DNA of 64,000 nt from Parasphingorhabdus sp. SCSIO 66989 (lineage in GTDB: Bacteria > Pseudomonadota > Alphaproteobacteria > Sphingomonadales > Sphingomonadaceae), in the NCBI RefSeq assembly GCF_032852305.1, contig NZ_CP136594.1:1587501-1651500 (forward strand), written 5' to 3'. Shown one piece after another: positions 34,011 to 43,236 of this stretch (position 1 is its first letter; each line of letters opens with the position of its first letter). The notes beneath the pieces were generated by a model. That model saw only the letters and a list, made by a program, of their open reading frames with translations, had not been told where the DNA came from and did not search any database. The position numbers and the translations under genes are program-made.

Positions 34011-34412
34011 ATGAACTTGCCATCACGTTTATACTTTCAGATTTTTGAGTCCAACGTGCTTGATGCCGCTGATCTTGTGGACACTTTGCTCGGGACGTCT
34101 TCTGGGCGGGCAAGAGGATCATCTCATGGAGGATGGTACGCTAGCTATTCTGGATACGATTATTCCTTTAAGATTTGGAAGAATGCCCATGATACGGGAG
34201 CAGGTCATGGTACCGAGTACCATCGGCCAGAGTATCCTGACTACGATATTATGCTGTGGTTGACGTCGAAAACAGAAGCTAATTTTAATTGGCTTCAAAA
34301 TAAGCTAGAGCATCGGAAGGTAAAACTGTTTTTGACCGGCTTCGAGAAGAACTGGCCTAGCTCGTTTTGGGGAGTTGATTGCTCCAATCACGATCCAGGT
34401 CTGATTGAATAG
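34011..34412 (+). CDS. Lone candidate immunity gene (cassette C)
   Basis: 133 residues from ATG 34011; a TTG at 33999 is in frame. Soluble, rich in Trp, Tyr and His: RLYFQIFESNVLDAADLVDTLLG, WYASYSGYDYSFKIWKNAHDTG, MLWLTSKTEANFNWLQNKLEHRK. It is enclosed by two copies of the palindromic element (33900-33970, 34497-34564) and has no toxin gene in front. This fits an orphan immunity gene that protects against a toxin of neighbours. Family unknown. Confidence 0.5.
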   Translation: MNLPSRLYFQIFESNVLDAADLVDTLLGTSSGRARGSSHGGWYASYSGYDYSFKIWKNAHDTGAGHGTEYHRPEYPDYDIMLWLTSKTEANFNWLQNKLEHRKVKLFLTGFEKNWPSSFWGVDCSNHDPGLIE

Positions 34413-34496
34413 TAAGTTACTGTAACAGATATCATGACTGAAGACTTTTGCGGACGAGCGTCCTCAGGCGTCCGGGGCATAATTAGCATACGAGGA

Positions 34497-34564
34497 TTAC
34501 GGTGACAGTTTACTAATTACACTTAATTATCGCCCGAATTTGAGGCTTCAGCAAGCTGTCACGG
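34497..34564. repeat. Palindromic element, copy with worn right arm, between cassettes C and D
   Basis: Left arm TTACGGTGACAGTTTA at 34497-34512 and the interior match the intact copy; the right arm is worn to CAAGCTGTCACGG at 34552-34564. The adhesin reading frame starts inside it. Confidence 0.8.
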
Positions 34565-34685
34565 AAAACCTGAAGGCGGACAGACCCCCGAAAACCAGAA
34601 AACCCCGACCTCAGCCCGCGGCTTTGCCAGCTTTAACAGCTCCAGCAGCAGCTATGACAGCGAGGATATCAGCAACATAGAAACC

Positions 34686-37574
34686 GTGGTGCGCGCTGGC
34701 GGCACGGCGACAGTCAGCACGCAAGAGGCGTTTACCATGGACGGGGCACGGGTTGAGGCCGATCGCGTGGTTGTCGATGCAAAAACGCTGGAGATTACCA
34801 GCCCGCAGGACTCCTCCACCTTTACCAGCGATGCCCGTTCAACCGGTGTGAATGTCGGTTATGACTTTGCCGACAAGACGCTGAGCGTCGGCGGCAGCTA
34901 CTCGAAGACCGATATTGATGGTGACTTTGTCTCGGTCAACGAACAGTCGGGCATCTTCGCCGGAGAGGGCGGCTTTGATATCAATATCGAGGAAAAGGCG
35001 ACGCTGAACGGCGCGGTTGTCGCCTCTGAAGCCTCGCCCGATCTCAACAGCTTCCGGTCTGCCGAGCTGGAGATGAACGACCTTGCCAATCGGGAGACGT
35101 TCGATGCCAGCCAGATGAACGTCTCGGCCAGCCTGTCGGGCGGGATCAACAGTCTTGGCAAAGCCACCACCGGGCAGGACCGGCTGCCGGGCACCCAGCG
35201 CCCGGGCCTCAATGCCGGTCTGCCGACCTTCTTCACCGCCGGGGATGAACAAAGCGGCACAACCTACAGCGCCATTGCCAATGGCACGATCATTATCGGC
35301 GGTGAGGACCGCTCCGATGATCCGGGCATCAATAACGATACCGATGGGGCCAATGATGGCGCTCTGGATCAGCAGTTTACCGACGAGACCAGAACGGAGA
35401 TCAACGACAGCTTCGCCGCGGCAAGGATATTGGCGGCGGAAGGCAATACCGCCTTTCAAAATATTGCGAGTAAGGAGAAGGAAAAGGACGCCGAGGCGAA
35501 ACGGAAAGAAGATGAGGCCGAGAGGAATCGCAAAGAGGCTGAAAACCCTGAGAACTCGGCTGAAGACCGAGAGAAGTATCGCAAGGCGGCTGCAGAGGCG
35601 ACTGCGCAAGCCAAGAAACTGCGCGGCGAAGCGCAGGACTTGCGCGATACCTTTGGCCCGGGCAGTCTGACGCGTCTGGTCTTTACCGCGATCAACGGCG
35701 CGGCGGGTGGTGATGTGACCAATGGCCTTTCGGGTATGGGTCAGTCGGCTGTGGTCAATGTGCTGCAGGGCCTGGGGGCACAGCAGATCAAGGCACTGGC
35801 CGATGGTCTGGGTAAGGAGACCATCACCGAAAACGAAGACGGCACCACCACCACAACCTTCACCCCGACCACCGAGAGCGAGCTGCTGCGCTCTGCATTG
35901 CAGGGCATTGCCGGCTGTGCGGCAGGGGCTGCGGGTGGCTCAGGCGATTGTGGCTCTGCCGCCATGGGTGCAGCAGGCAGTGTCGCGGTCAACCTGCTGA
36001 TCAACAGCCTGACCGATGAGCAGGACGAAGCAACCTTCGACAAGGATGACAACCAGACCGATGCCGATACCGAAGGCGACCTGCAACGCAGCAAGAACGT
36101 CACCGCGCTGATCGGTCTCATCGCAGAGGGCCTTGGCCTCGATGCCAATGCCGCCAGCACAGCGGGGCAGATTGAGACCGAGAATAATCAGTTAGGACAA
36201 GAAAATAAGGGCAACCTGATTCAAACCAGTCTATGTCCACCAGGGCAAGAAGCTGTTTGCAACACCAATAATGTTATATTTCTCACCACAACGACATTGG
36301 GGCAACTCGCACTACAGGCGGCCGGTGGCGATAAGGAACTCGCTATAAAATGTGCTGGAGCGGATACTAGCTCTGAATGTGGCGTTGTGCGCCAGCGATA
36401 CAATGAGCTGAGTGCGGCCTTAGGTGCTGGCTGGCAGCAGTTAGACGCAGATACTATTGTTCAGCGCATTGCGCAAATTGATGCAGCCGAAAGCACATTG
36501 GATCAGCTTTTTGGCGATGATGAAGTCCGTAAACAACTGACAAGGGAGTTCCTTGCCGATGGCAGTATAACCTCGGCAGGTCTGGAGGCAAAGCTAGCGG
36601 AACTTAAACAGCGAGAATGGGATGAGAGCACTATAGGCCAGCTCTATAACTCAGTTGTCAGCCTGTTCTCGTCGGGTGATGAAGTTCAACCTGACTTTGA
36701 AACCGAAACAACGCCATCAGGCGACCCCAATGATCCAAAGGATAAACAGAACGCCATAATTATGGGGATGGTTCTCGCCGTTTATGCTGCGGCACAGGGC
36801 GCAGATGTTGATCTGGGCAATCCGCCTCCGTTTATGCCTGATCAGGTAGGGTACACTGCCGATGACCAACCGCTGTTCCAGGACCCGGGAACGGACGAGT
36901 ATTATGTCTTGGATGAACAAGGCAATCGTCAGGATGTTCCGTTACAAAGCAATGTTGTTAAAGACTATTTGGCCGCGAAAGCTCGACTAGAGCAAAGCCC
37001 GACGCCCGAGAAAGAAATCGGTATTACGCGTGACGGAAAAACGATTTATAGAGATCAATCGGGTAATGAATATGTCAAGAACGAAGATGGTCGGCAGATT
37101 TCGCTCCAGGAGTATCAAGGAGAAGGATTAGCGAATGGAAAGCCTACATTTAAGATTGGTGAGTCCGATGGCGGACCAGGCGCTTGGGTGCCTGCAAACG
37201 AAAACATGTCTAATGCTCAAAGATTATATCAACAGAAGGTAACTGGCGCTCCCCAGGGAACAGCTTACAATGTACCTGATCCGAATGTTCCATCTGGCCG
37301 CACAAGTTTCGATGGCTTTGATCCAGCAACGAACACATTGATTGATGCAAAGTGCTGGACCTGTTGGCCAAGAAATGATCTTAGTTTCTCGAACCAGTCA
37401 GTTGTGAATCAGGCTTTCAGGCAGCAAAGGATTGCACAGCAAACTGGGAGAACGGTGGAATGGCACGTCCCAGACGAAGCAGCAGCAACCCGTGTGCGAA
37501 ACGCTTTCACCACTGCACCAGATGAACTACGTATTGATCCAAAGGTTGTTCGCATTGTCGTTACGCCTAAGTAG
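34686..37574 (+). CDS. Truncated hemagglutinin/CdiA fragment ending in a Tox-REase-5 nuclease domain (cassette D)
   Basis: 962 residues from GTG 34686, but the frame is open from about 34545 within the element, so the true N terminus is missing. Residues 1-210 are filamentous-hemagglutinin type repeats (MDGARVEADRVVVDAKTLEI, VGYDFADKTLSVGGSYSKT). A charged coiled coil follows (about 255-320), then a pre-toxin domain with LLRSALQGIAGCAAG, and the delimiter IETENN at about 496-501. The last 110 residues (LYQQKVTGAPQG, SFDGFDPATNTLIDAKCW, QQTGRTVEWHVPDEAAATRVR) match the Tox-REase-5 restriction-type nuclease fold. A likely cognate Imm52-type gene follows at 37586. No secretion signal is present, so export needs the missing front part. 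Confidence 0.75.
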   Translation: MVRAGGTATVSTQEAFTMDGARVEADRVVVDAKTLEITSPQDSSTFTSDARSTGVNVGYDFADKTLSVGGSYSKTDIDGDFVSVNEQSGIFAGEGGFDINIEEKATLNGAVVASEASPDLNSFRSAELEMNDLANRETFDASQMNVSASLSGGINSLGKATTGQDRLPGTQRPGLNAGLPTFFTAGDEQSGTTYSAIANGTIIIGGEDRSDDPGINNDTDGANDGALDQQFTDETRTEINDSFAAARILAAEGNTAFQNIASKEKEKDAEAKRKEDEAERNRKEAENPENSAEDREKYRKAAAEATAQAKKLRGEAQDLRDTFGPGSLTRLVFTAINGAAGGDVTNGLSGMGQSAVVNVLQGLGAQQIKALADGLGKETITENEDGTTTTTFTPTTESELLRSALQGIAGCAAGAAGGSGDCGSAAMGAAGSVAVNLLINSLTDEQDEATFDKDDNQTDADTEGDLQRSKNVTALIGLIAEGLGLDANAASTAGQIETENNQLGQENKGNLIQTSLCPPGQEAVCNTNNVIFLTTTTLGQLALQAAGGDKELAIKCAGADTSSECGVVRQRYNELSAALGAGWQQLDADTIVQRIAQIDAAESTLDQLFGDDEVRKQLTREFLADGSITSAGLEAKLAELKQREWDESTIGQLYNSVVSLFSSGDEVQPDFETETTPSGDPNDPKDKQNAIIMGMVLAVYAAAQGADVDLGNPPPFMPDQVGYTADDQPLFQDPGTDEYYVLDEQGNRQDVPLQSNVVKDYLAAKARLEQSPTPEKEIGITRDGKTIYRDQSGNEYVKNEDGRQISLQEYQGEGLANGKPTFKIGESDGGPGAWVPANENMSNAQRLYQQKVTGAPQGTAYNVPDPNVPSGRTSFDGFDPATNTLIDAKCWTCWPRNDLSFSNQSVVNQAFRQQRIAQQTGRTVEWHVPDEAAATRVRNAFTTAPDELRIDPKVVRIVVTPK
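34698..35323 (+). repeat. 626-bp direct repeat within hemagglutinin region (copy 1)
   Basis: Matches 38599-39224 at a constant offset of 3901 bases with about a dozen differences by eye. Codes for the hemagglutinin repeats from GGTATVSTQ to DRSDDP. Confidence 0.9.
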
Positions 37575-37585
37575 GAATCCAGAGT

Positions 37586-38386
37586 ATGCAAGATAACTTG
37601 GTTTTTAGTGCCGTTTGGAAAGGCAAGCCGATGACGGCCCAAGAGGTGGTCAACGTTATGCGCGAGTTTCTGATCGGGCTTGAGCGCATTTCTCCATGGG
37701 AGGTTCCCTTCGATGTTTCAGGGAATTCGAAGAAGCAAGCTCATATGCCAATAGCTGAAGATTTGTCAGATTTTGAAGATGTTGTACTTAAAGCCATGGA
37801 TGACAAAGAGGTTCGGTTCTTTAGTGAAACCGAGCCAAAAACGATGCGCATCCGGCATGATTCGAAATCAGTTTTTGGTATGCGCGCAATGTTTAGCGAC
37901 TACCCACTTAAGAAAGTGAAGAAGTCTATAGTTACTGTGAATATGGGCATGGGATCTTCCGATGGATCTTGCAACAGCGGGGTAAATATCCGGGTTCCAT
38001 TTTACACACCATATGTAGAAGAAAATGGGATTTGGGCAATGTCGAAGGAACTTGAGCAGCCTGAAGCTGTCTTCGACTACCTGATCGAGTTTTTTGATCC
38101 CTATTTTTGCTCAGTGTATTCGTCGGCCTTCACTTCTGAGGTGACTGAATGGGGAGTGGATATCAATAGCCCAATTGGTTGGCGTTCGTATGTACGCAGC
38201 CCGAAAGTTATCGAAGCTTTAGCAGGCGATTCTCGGGTATCTGACTATTGCAAAGGCGCATTGATCCAGATTGGCGACACGCCACTAGTGTTTAAGGATA
38301 ATCAAGCCCGGAACAAGTCATTGTCATCGGCTATTGAAGTGCGCGATAAATTAAGAGCCGCTGGGGCTACCGACTGGATGGAGTAG
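37586..38386 (+). CDS. Imm52-family immunity protein
   Basis: 266 residues from ATG 37586, eleven bases after the nuclease toxin stop. Pattern of Imm52: LVFSAVWKGKPMTAQEVVNVMREFLIGLERISP near the start, VTVNMGMGSSDGSCNSGVNIRVP in the middle and a two-part ending with GWRSYVRSPKVIEAL. Imm52 is typically next to Tox-REase-5, and the pairing here supports both calls. It should bind and block the nuclease in the cytoplasm. The palindromic-element arm begins two bases after its stop codon. Confidence 0.75.
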   Translation: MQDNLVFSAVWKGKPMTAQEVVNVMREFLIGLERISPWEVPFDVSGNSKKQAHMPIAEDLSDFEDVVLKAMDDKEVRFFSETEPKTMRIRHDSKSVFGMRAMFSDYPLKKVKKSIVTVNMGMGSSDGSCNSGVNIRVPFYTPYVEENGIWAMSKELEQPEAVFDYLIEFFDPYFCSVYSSAFTSEVTEWGVDINSPIGWRSYVRSPKVIEALAGDSRVSDYCKGALIQIGDTPLVFKDNQARNKSLSSAIEVRDKLRAAGATDWME

Positions 38387-38387
38387 A

Positions 38388-38403
38388 TTACGGTGCCAGT
38401 TTA
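38388..38403. repeat. Left arm of the palindromic element after cassette D
   Basis: TTACGGTGCCAGTTTA differs at one base from the intact left arm. Only this half is present. The following 195 bases (38404-38598) hold no recognisable gene. Confidence 0.7.
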
Positions 38404-38598
38404 CCCAATCCCCAAACGCAGCCCACGCACAACAGCCATGTCCTACAAGCAGAGCAGTTGCTATAATCGCGGCAGGCTGATCCAAACCACCGCAACCACC
38501 CAGCGCCAATGCCTGTTGGGCATCTCCTACGCAAACGCGCATTTCTGCGGCTTGCGAGCGGAACCTTCATAACCTTCGTCAAGCGCGCTTGACACTCG

Positions 38599-39224
38599 GG
38601 CGGCACGGCCACGGTCAGCACGCAAGAGGCGTTTACCATGGACGGGGCACGGGTTGAGGCCGATCGCGTGGTTGTCGATGCAAAAACGCTGGAGATTACC
38701 AGCCCGCAGGACTCCTCCACCTTTACCAGCGATGCCCGTTCGACCGGTGTGAATGTCGGTTATGACTTTGCCGACAAGACGCTGAGCGTCGGCGGCAGCT
38801 ACTCGAAGACCGATATTGATGGTGACTTTGTCTCGGTGAACGAGCAGTCGGGCATCTTTGCCGGAGAGGGCGGTTTTGATATCAATATCGAGGAAAAGGC
38901 GACGCTGAACGGCGCGGTTGTCGCCTCTGAAGCCTCGCCCGATCTCAACAGCTTCCGGTCTGCCGAGCTGGAGATGAACGACCTTGCCAATCGGGAGACG
39001 TTCGATGCCAGCCAGATGAACGTCTCGGCCAGCCTGTCGGGCGGGATCAACAGTCTCGGCAAAGCCACCACCGGGCAGGACCAGCTGCCGGGCACCCAGC
39101 GCCCGGGCCTCAATGCCGGCCTGCCGACCTTCTTCACCGCCGGGGACGAACAAAGCGGCACAACCTACAGCGCCATTGCCAATGGCACGATCATTATCGG
39201 CGGAGTGGACCGCTCCGATGATCC
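38599..39224 (+). pseudogene. Broken second copy of the hemagglutinin fragment (cassette E)
   Basis: Direct repeat of 34698-35323. An ATG at 38638 could open a 306-residue frame to 39558, but only codons up to 39224 belong to the adhesin (GARVEADRVVVDAKTLEIT ... IANGTIIIGGVDRSDDP in part); beyond that it reads antisense through the peptidase gene. No toxin or immunity gene is attached. The junction is five bases before the peptidase stop codon, pointing to a deletion or recombination end there. Confidence 0.8.
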
Positions 39225-39228
39225 AGCC

Positions 39229-41424
39229 TCAATCCCCGCTCCCCGCATCATCATCCATCAACCGCTGCATCAGATACACATATTGCAGCGCCTGCAGTTT
39301 CGCGCGTTGTTCATTGTCTACGCCGCCGGAATGGCCGCCGACGGTATCCTCGAAATAATAATAGGGCTGGCCGAGTTCTTTCAGCTTGGCCGCGCCTTTG
39401 CGGGCGTGGGCCGGGTGGGTGCGGTCATCGGCGGTGGAGGCCCAGAGGAAGGGGGTGGGATAGTCGACGCCCTTAACAATCTTCTGATAGGGCGAATAGC
39501 CTTCAATCCAGGCGCGCTGTTCGGGGATGCGCGGATCGCCATATTCGCCGATCCATGATGCGCCGCGGCCGATCAGGTGGAAACGCAGCATATCGAACAG
39601 CGGTATCTGCACAATCGCCGCGCCGAACAGGTCAGGGCGCTGGGTGAAGGCGGTGCCGACCAGCAATCCGCCTTGGCTGCCGCCCTGAATGCCGAGATGC
39701 TCGGGGCTGGTAAAGCCCTTGTCCACCAGGTCCTGGCCGACGGCGATAAAGTCATCCCAGGTGCGTTGCTTGTTCTCGCGGATCGCGCTCTGGTGCCAGC
39801 CCGGGCCAAATTCGCCGCCGCCGCGCAGATTGGCGAGCACATAGGCGCCGCCTTTTTCCAGCCACATCTTGCCGGTGGTGGCGAGATAGGCGGGCAGGCG
39901 CGGCACCTGAAAACCGCCATAGCCAGTCATCAGCGTCGCGGTCTCGCCGTTCATTTCCATGCCCTTGGGCTTGACGATGAAATAGGGAATTTTTGTCCCG
40001 TCCTTGCTGGTCGCTTCATGCTGTTCGACGTCCATCCCGGCAGGGTCAAAACGGCTGGGCGAGGTCTTGATGATCTCAGGCTCGCCGCTGCCATCGCTAT
40101 AGTAAAGCGTTGTCGGATTGAGGAAATCGGTGACCGTGAACATGATCTGATCGGTCTCGTCCGAGCTGGTGGCGATGCCGACGGTGGCATTGTCGGGCAG
40201 GGCGACTTCCTCGCTCACCCATGCACCATCCTTGAAATTGAACTGCAGGATTTTGCCGACGACATTGTCGAGCATGGCGACGAACAGCGCATTGCCGGTG
40301 ATCGCGCCGCCGCGCTTGGTCTGGCGCTCTGCCGGAGCCCAGACCAGCGTCTTTTTGGCGCCATTGGGATCGGCTTTCCATTCTTCCAGATTGACAGCAA
40401 TCAGGCTGTCCGCCGGGAATGTCTGGCCATCCACTTCCCAATCGACGTCGGTGGAATAGAGCAAATGCTCATCGACAATGCCATAAGGCGAGGCTTTTTT
40501 CGGGATGTCGAGCTTTACCCATTCATAGTTTTCAGGGTTGAGCCAGAAATACTCGCTCTCATGAAAGCTGACGCCGCGAAAGGCCGTGGTGGCGTGGATG
40601 GTACCTTCATTATCGCGCAACAGGCTGGCGCCGGCCCAGACATCATTGGACTCGCCGCGGAAGATTTCTTTTGCATCGGCAATATCGGTGCCGCGTTTCC
40701 ATACGCGGGTGGTGAAGGGATATTCGCTGTCGGTCAGCGTGCCTTCGCCAAAATCGCGGCCCACCATTAATGTGTCTTCATCGACCCATTGAATACCGCC
40801 CTGGCTCTTTTCAGGCAGCTCAAAACCGCCTTCGACAAAGCTTTTGGTTGTCATGTCGAATTCGCGCATGATGGTCGCATCCTCGCCGCCATCGGAAAGC
40901 GCGATCATGCATTTTTGCAGCGCCGGGGGCAGGCAGGTTGAGCCTTTATAGACCCATTCCTTGCCTTCTTCCTTGGCCAGCGCATCGACATCGAGAATGG
41001 TCTCCCATTCGGGATTTTCGGTCTTGTAGCTTTCAATCGTTGTGCGCCGTAACAGGCCCTTTGGATTCTGCTTGTCCTGCCAGAAATTATACAGACCATC
41101 GGGGCGGAAGCTGACATAAGGGATGCGGTCCTCGCTATCGAAAATGGCAAGCGCTTCGTTCTTCAGCGCTTCAAAACGCGGATCAGCTTCGAGCACGGCC
41201 AATGTGCGCGTGTTCTCTGCCTCGACCCATTCCAGCGCCTTTTCGCTACGCGCTTCCTCGAGCCAGATATAGGGGTCCTGTTCTGGTCCGGGTATGCCGT
41301 CATCGGCCTGTGCTTCTGCCTGTGCAGCGGCGGTGTTGTCATCGTTCATGGTTTCAGTGGCAGTGGCCATAGGGGATATACTCATCAGGGCGATAGCGAT
41401 TGCTGTGGTGGAAATGGTTTTCAA
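39229..41424 (-). CDS. Prolyl oligopeptidase family S9 peptidase
   Basis: 731 residues. A signal peptide (MKTISTTAIAIALMSISPMA, cleavage near ATA) places it in the periplasm. EQDPYIWLEEARSEKALEWVEAEN is the usual propeller start of the prolyl oligopeptidase type. Catalytic residues: Ser in GIQGGSQGGLLVG near 581, Asp in STADDRTHP near 665, His in VGGHSGG near 697; MTGYGGFQVP and NLRGGGEFG mark the hydrolase core. The C terminus (LMDDDAGSGD) looks complete although the adhesin fragment abuts it. It has no terminator left on its 3' side. Confidence 0.88.
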   Translation of the reverse strand: MKTISTTAIAIALMSISPMATATETMNDDNTAAAQAEAQADDGIPGPEQDPYIWLEEARSEKALEWVEAENTRTLAVLEADPRFEALKNEALAIFDSEDRIPYVSFRPDGLYNFWQDKQNPKGLLRRTTIESYKTENPEWETILDVDALAKEEGKEWVYKGSTCLPPALQKCMIALSDGGEDATIMREFDMTTKSFVEGGFELPEKSQGGIQWVDEDTLMVGRDFGEGTLTDSEYPFTTRVWKRGTDIADAKEIFRGESNDVWAGASLLRDNEGTIHATTAFRGVSFHESEYFWLNPENYEWVKLDIPKKASPYGIVDEHLLYSTDVDWEVDGQTFPADSLIAVNLEEWKADPNGAKKTLVWAPAERQTKRGGAITGNALFVAMLDNVVGKILQFNFKDGAWVSEEVALPDNATVGIATSSDETDQIMFTVTDFLNPTTLYYSDGSGEPEIIKTSPSRFDPAGMDVEQHEATSKDGTKIPYFIVKPKGMEMNGETATLMTGYGGFQVPRLPAYLATTGKMWLEKGGAYVLANLRGGGEFGPGWHQSAIRENKQRTWDDFIAVGQDLVDKGFTSPEHLGIQGGSQGGLLVGTAFTQRPDLFGAAIVQIPLFDMLRFHLIGRGASWIGEYGDPRIPEQRAWIEGYSPYQKIVKGVDYPTPFLWASTADDRTHPAHARKGAAKLKELGQPYYYFEDTVGGHSGGVDNEQRAKLQALQYVYLMQRLMDDDAGSGD

Positions 41425-41637
41425 CGGTCCATCCTCTCGAAATGGGGGTTGATGGTCTGTCTTTTGTAGCTGTTATGCACAAGACGATGCAGGATTTTCG
41501 CCCGTGCTGCAATTGATAAAACCGTGTTCGATTTCGGCTATATGCCAGGCGAATAAAGCGCTCCCGATCCGGCGAAAAAAGGCTTAATATGGGTGCCTCG
41601 ATCCCGAGACTATCCGGCAAGAGGTGAGGACAAGATC

Positions 41638-42405
41638 ATGACAATCCAATATGAGACACGGGACACTATTGCGGTGGTAACGATCGACCGTCCCGAGCGA
41701 CGCAATGCGGTCGATATGCCGACTTCGCAGGCATTGTACGATGCGTTCAAGCAATTTGACGCGGATGAGGCGCTATCGGTTGCGGTGTTGACCGGGGCGG
41801 GGGATGCCTTTTGTGCGGGCGCTGATCTGCGTGCCATTTCCGAAGGTGAGAAGAAGCCTGTGCGCGAGGAAGGCGATTTTGCGCCGATGGGGCCGACGCG
41901 CTTGCGATTGTCCAAACCGGTGATTGCGGCGGTGGAAGGGCCTGCGGTTGCGGGTGGGTTGGAGCTGGCGTTATGGGCTGACTTGAGGGTTGCGGCGCAA
42001 TCTTCGGTTTTTGGTGTTTATTGTCGTCGCTTTGGCGTGCCTTTGATTGATCTTGGCACCATCCGCCTGCCGAGACTGATCGGCCAATCGCGCGCCAGCG
42101 ACATGATCTTGACCGGCCGCGGTGTCGGCGCAGAGGAGGCGCATGCCATGGGGCTGGCTAACCGCGTGGTTGCTGACGGAGAGGCACTGGATGCGGCGAT
42201 AAAGCTGGCATCCGAGATTGCCGCCTTTCCGCAGCTTTGCATGCGCAATGACAGGCTGTCGATGTTTGAGCAGTGGGATATGCGCGAAGAGGAAGCGCTC
42301 AAGAACGAGATACGCCGCGGTCTCGAAACGATTGAATCAGGCGAAACACTGTCCGGCGCTACCGCCTTTGCCGGTGGCAAGGGACGCCATGGGGAATTCG
42401 GCTAA
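41638..42405 (+). CDS. Enoyl-CoA hydratase/isomerase family protein
   Basis: 255 residues from ATG 41638 with GAGGTGAGGA upstream; upstream codons to 41593 are ignored. Crotonase fold: VTIDRPERRNAVDM, DAFCAGADLRAIS (oxyanion strand), AAVEGPAVAGGLELALWADLRVA, and a third block FGVPLIDLGTIRLPRLIGQSRASDMILTGR. The last block is usual; the second acidic catalytic residue of hydratases is not obvious, so the exact reaction is open. It ends three bases from the convergent tonB stop. Confidence 0.85.
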   Translation: MTIQYETRDTIAVVTIDRPERRNAVDMPTSQALYDAFKQFDADEALSVAVLTGAGDAFCAGADLRAISEGEKKPVREEGDFAPMGPTRLRLSKPVIAAVEGPAVAGGLELALWADLRVAAQSSVFGVYCRRFGVPLIDLGTIRLPRLIGQSRASDMILTGRGVGAEEAHAMGLANRVVADGEALDAAIKLASEIAAFPQLCMRNDRLSMFEQWDMREEEALKNEIRRGLETIESGETLSGATAFAGGKGRHGEFG

Positions 42406-42408
42406 TCG

Positions 42409-43212
42409 CTATTCCTGATTCTCGTTTTCATCCGGCCCTTGCCCAGCATTCTCACCGGCCACCGTATTCGCGGGCGGTTCCTCGAAAGTGCCATCGCCAA
42501 AATCGATTACGAAGTTGATCGGAATATCAGCAATCGCCTTGCTTCCTGAATAGTTGGCGGGTAGCGGTTCGAGTTGCTTCACCATCTTGGCGACGCGGCG
42601 GATTTCAAAGTCGAGGCGGCGATGGCCGGTGGATTTGACAATCTCGGCACTCAGCACCTTGCCCGACCGCGCCACGGTGACGCGCAATATCCCGGTGCCC
42701 TGGCGCTTATTGGCGATGGCGCTCGGCGGATAGCGCAGATTGCGCATATATTGCTGTTGTGAGATGCGGATAAAGCTCTGGTTGAGGCGAGTGACCTTTT
42801 TCGGCTTGGCAGGCGGCGGTGGCGGCGGTTTTGGCGCTGGTGGGGGCGGCGCGACCGTAGCACCGGTGCCCGATGAAAAGGAACCACCATCTGTAGAGGA
42901 TGCTGCCACAGCGCGGGGCTGTTCCGGCGGTGCAGGCGGCGGTGCATCATCGGCACGCTCGGTGGGGACAACCGGCTCGTCAGTGGTTTCAACGCCCGGT
43001 GGCGGCGGTTCCAGCCGCCGTGCCGGTGCGCCCAGTGCAACCACGGTTTCATCAAGCATCTCGCCAATTTCCGGGATCGCATTGCGCGAATATTGCCAGA
43101 TAGCGACCGAGAGCATCACGGCTGCACAGGCCATGCCAACACCCCAGTGCCAGTTGCGCGGCACCGGCGGGCGTTCGGGGCTGATCGCACTGGTCCATTG
43201 ATCGGCATACAT
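42409..43212 (-). CDS. tonB: TonB-family energy transducer (second locus)
   Basis: 267 residues. Membrane anchor at about 24-43, proline-rich spacer (residues 68-145 including KPPPPPPAKPKK) and TonB C-terminal domain (QQYMRNLRYPPSAIANKRQGTGILRVTVARSG). A further 30-residue acidic tail (FEEPPANTVAGENAGQGPDENENQE in part) is absent from the first TonB. It is last in an operon exbB-exbD-exbD-tonB, 24 bases after the second exbD. This locus is complete and may also supply ExbD to the first. Confidence 0.87.
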   Translation of the reverse strand: MYADQWTSAISPERPPVPRNWHWGVGMACAAVMLSVAIWQYSRNAIPEIGEMLDETVVALGAPARRLEPPPPGVETTDEPVVPTERADDAPPPAPPEQPRAVAASSTDGGSFSSGTGATVAPPPPAPKPPPPPPAKPKKVTRLNQSFIRISQQQYMRNLRYPPSAIANKRQGTGILRVTVARSGKVLSAEIVKSTGHRRLDFEIRRVAKMVKQLEPLPANYSGSKAIADIPINFVIDFGDGTFEEPPANTVAGENAGQGPDENENQE

Positions 43213-43236
43213 GATGCTGTCCCCCGGTTTCTCTGC

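Noticed and set aside
29688-39224. Complete contact-dependent inhibition locus (cdiB-cdiA-cdiI)
   Set aside because: No two-partner-secretion N-terminal domain and no TpsB/CdiB gene occur in the window; only C-terminal pieces are present.
39225-39558. Extension of the second hemagglutinin copy
   Set aside because: Adhesin similarity ends at 39224; the rest is antisense peptidase sequence.
39577-40770. 397-codon plus-strand frame inside the S9 peptidase gene
   Set aside because: Shadow of a high-G+C gene on the other strand; composition follows the peptidase codons.
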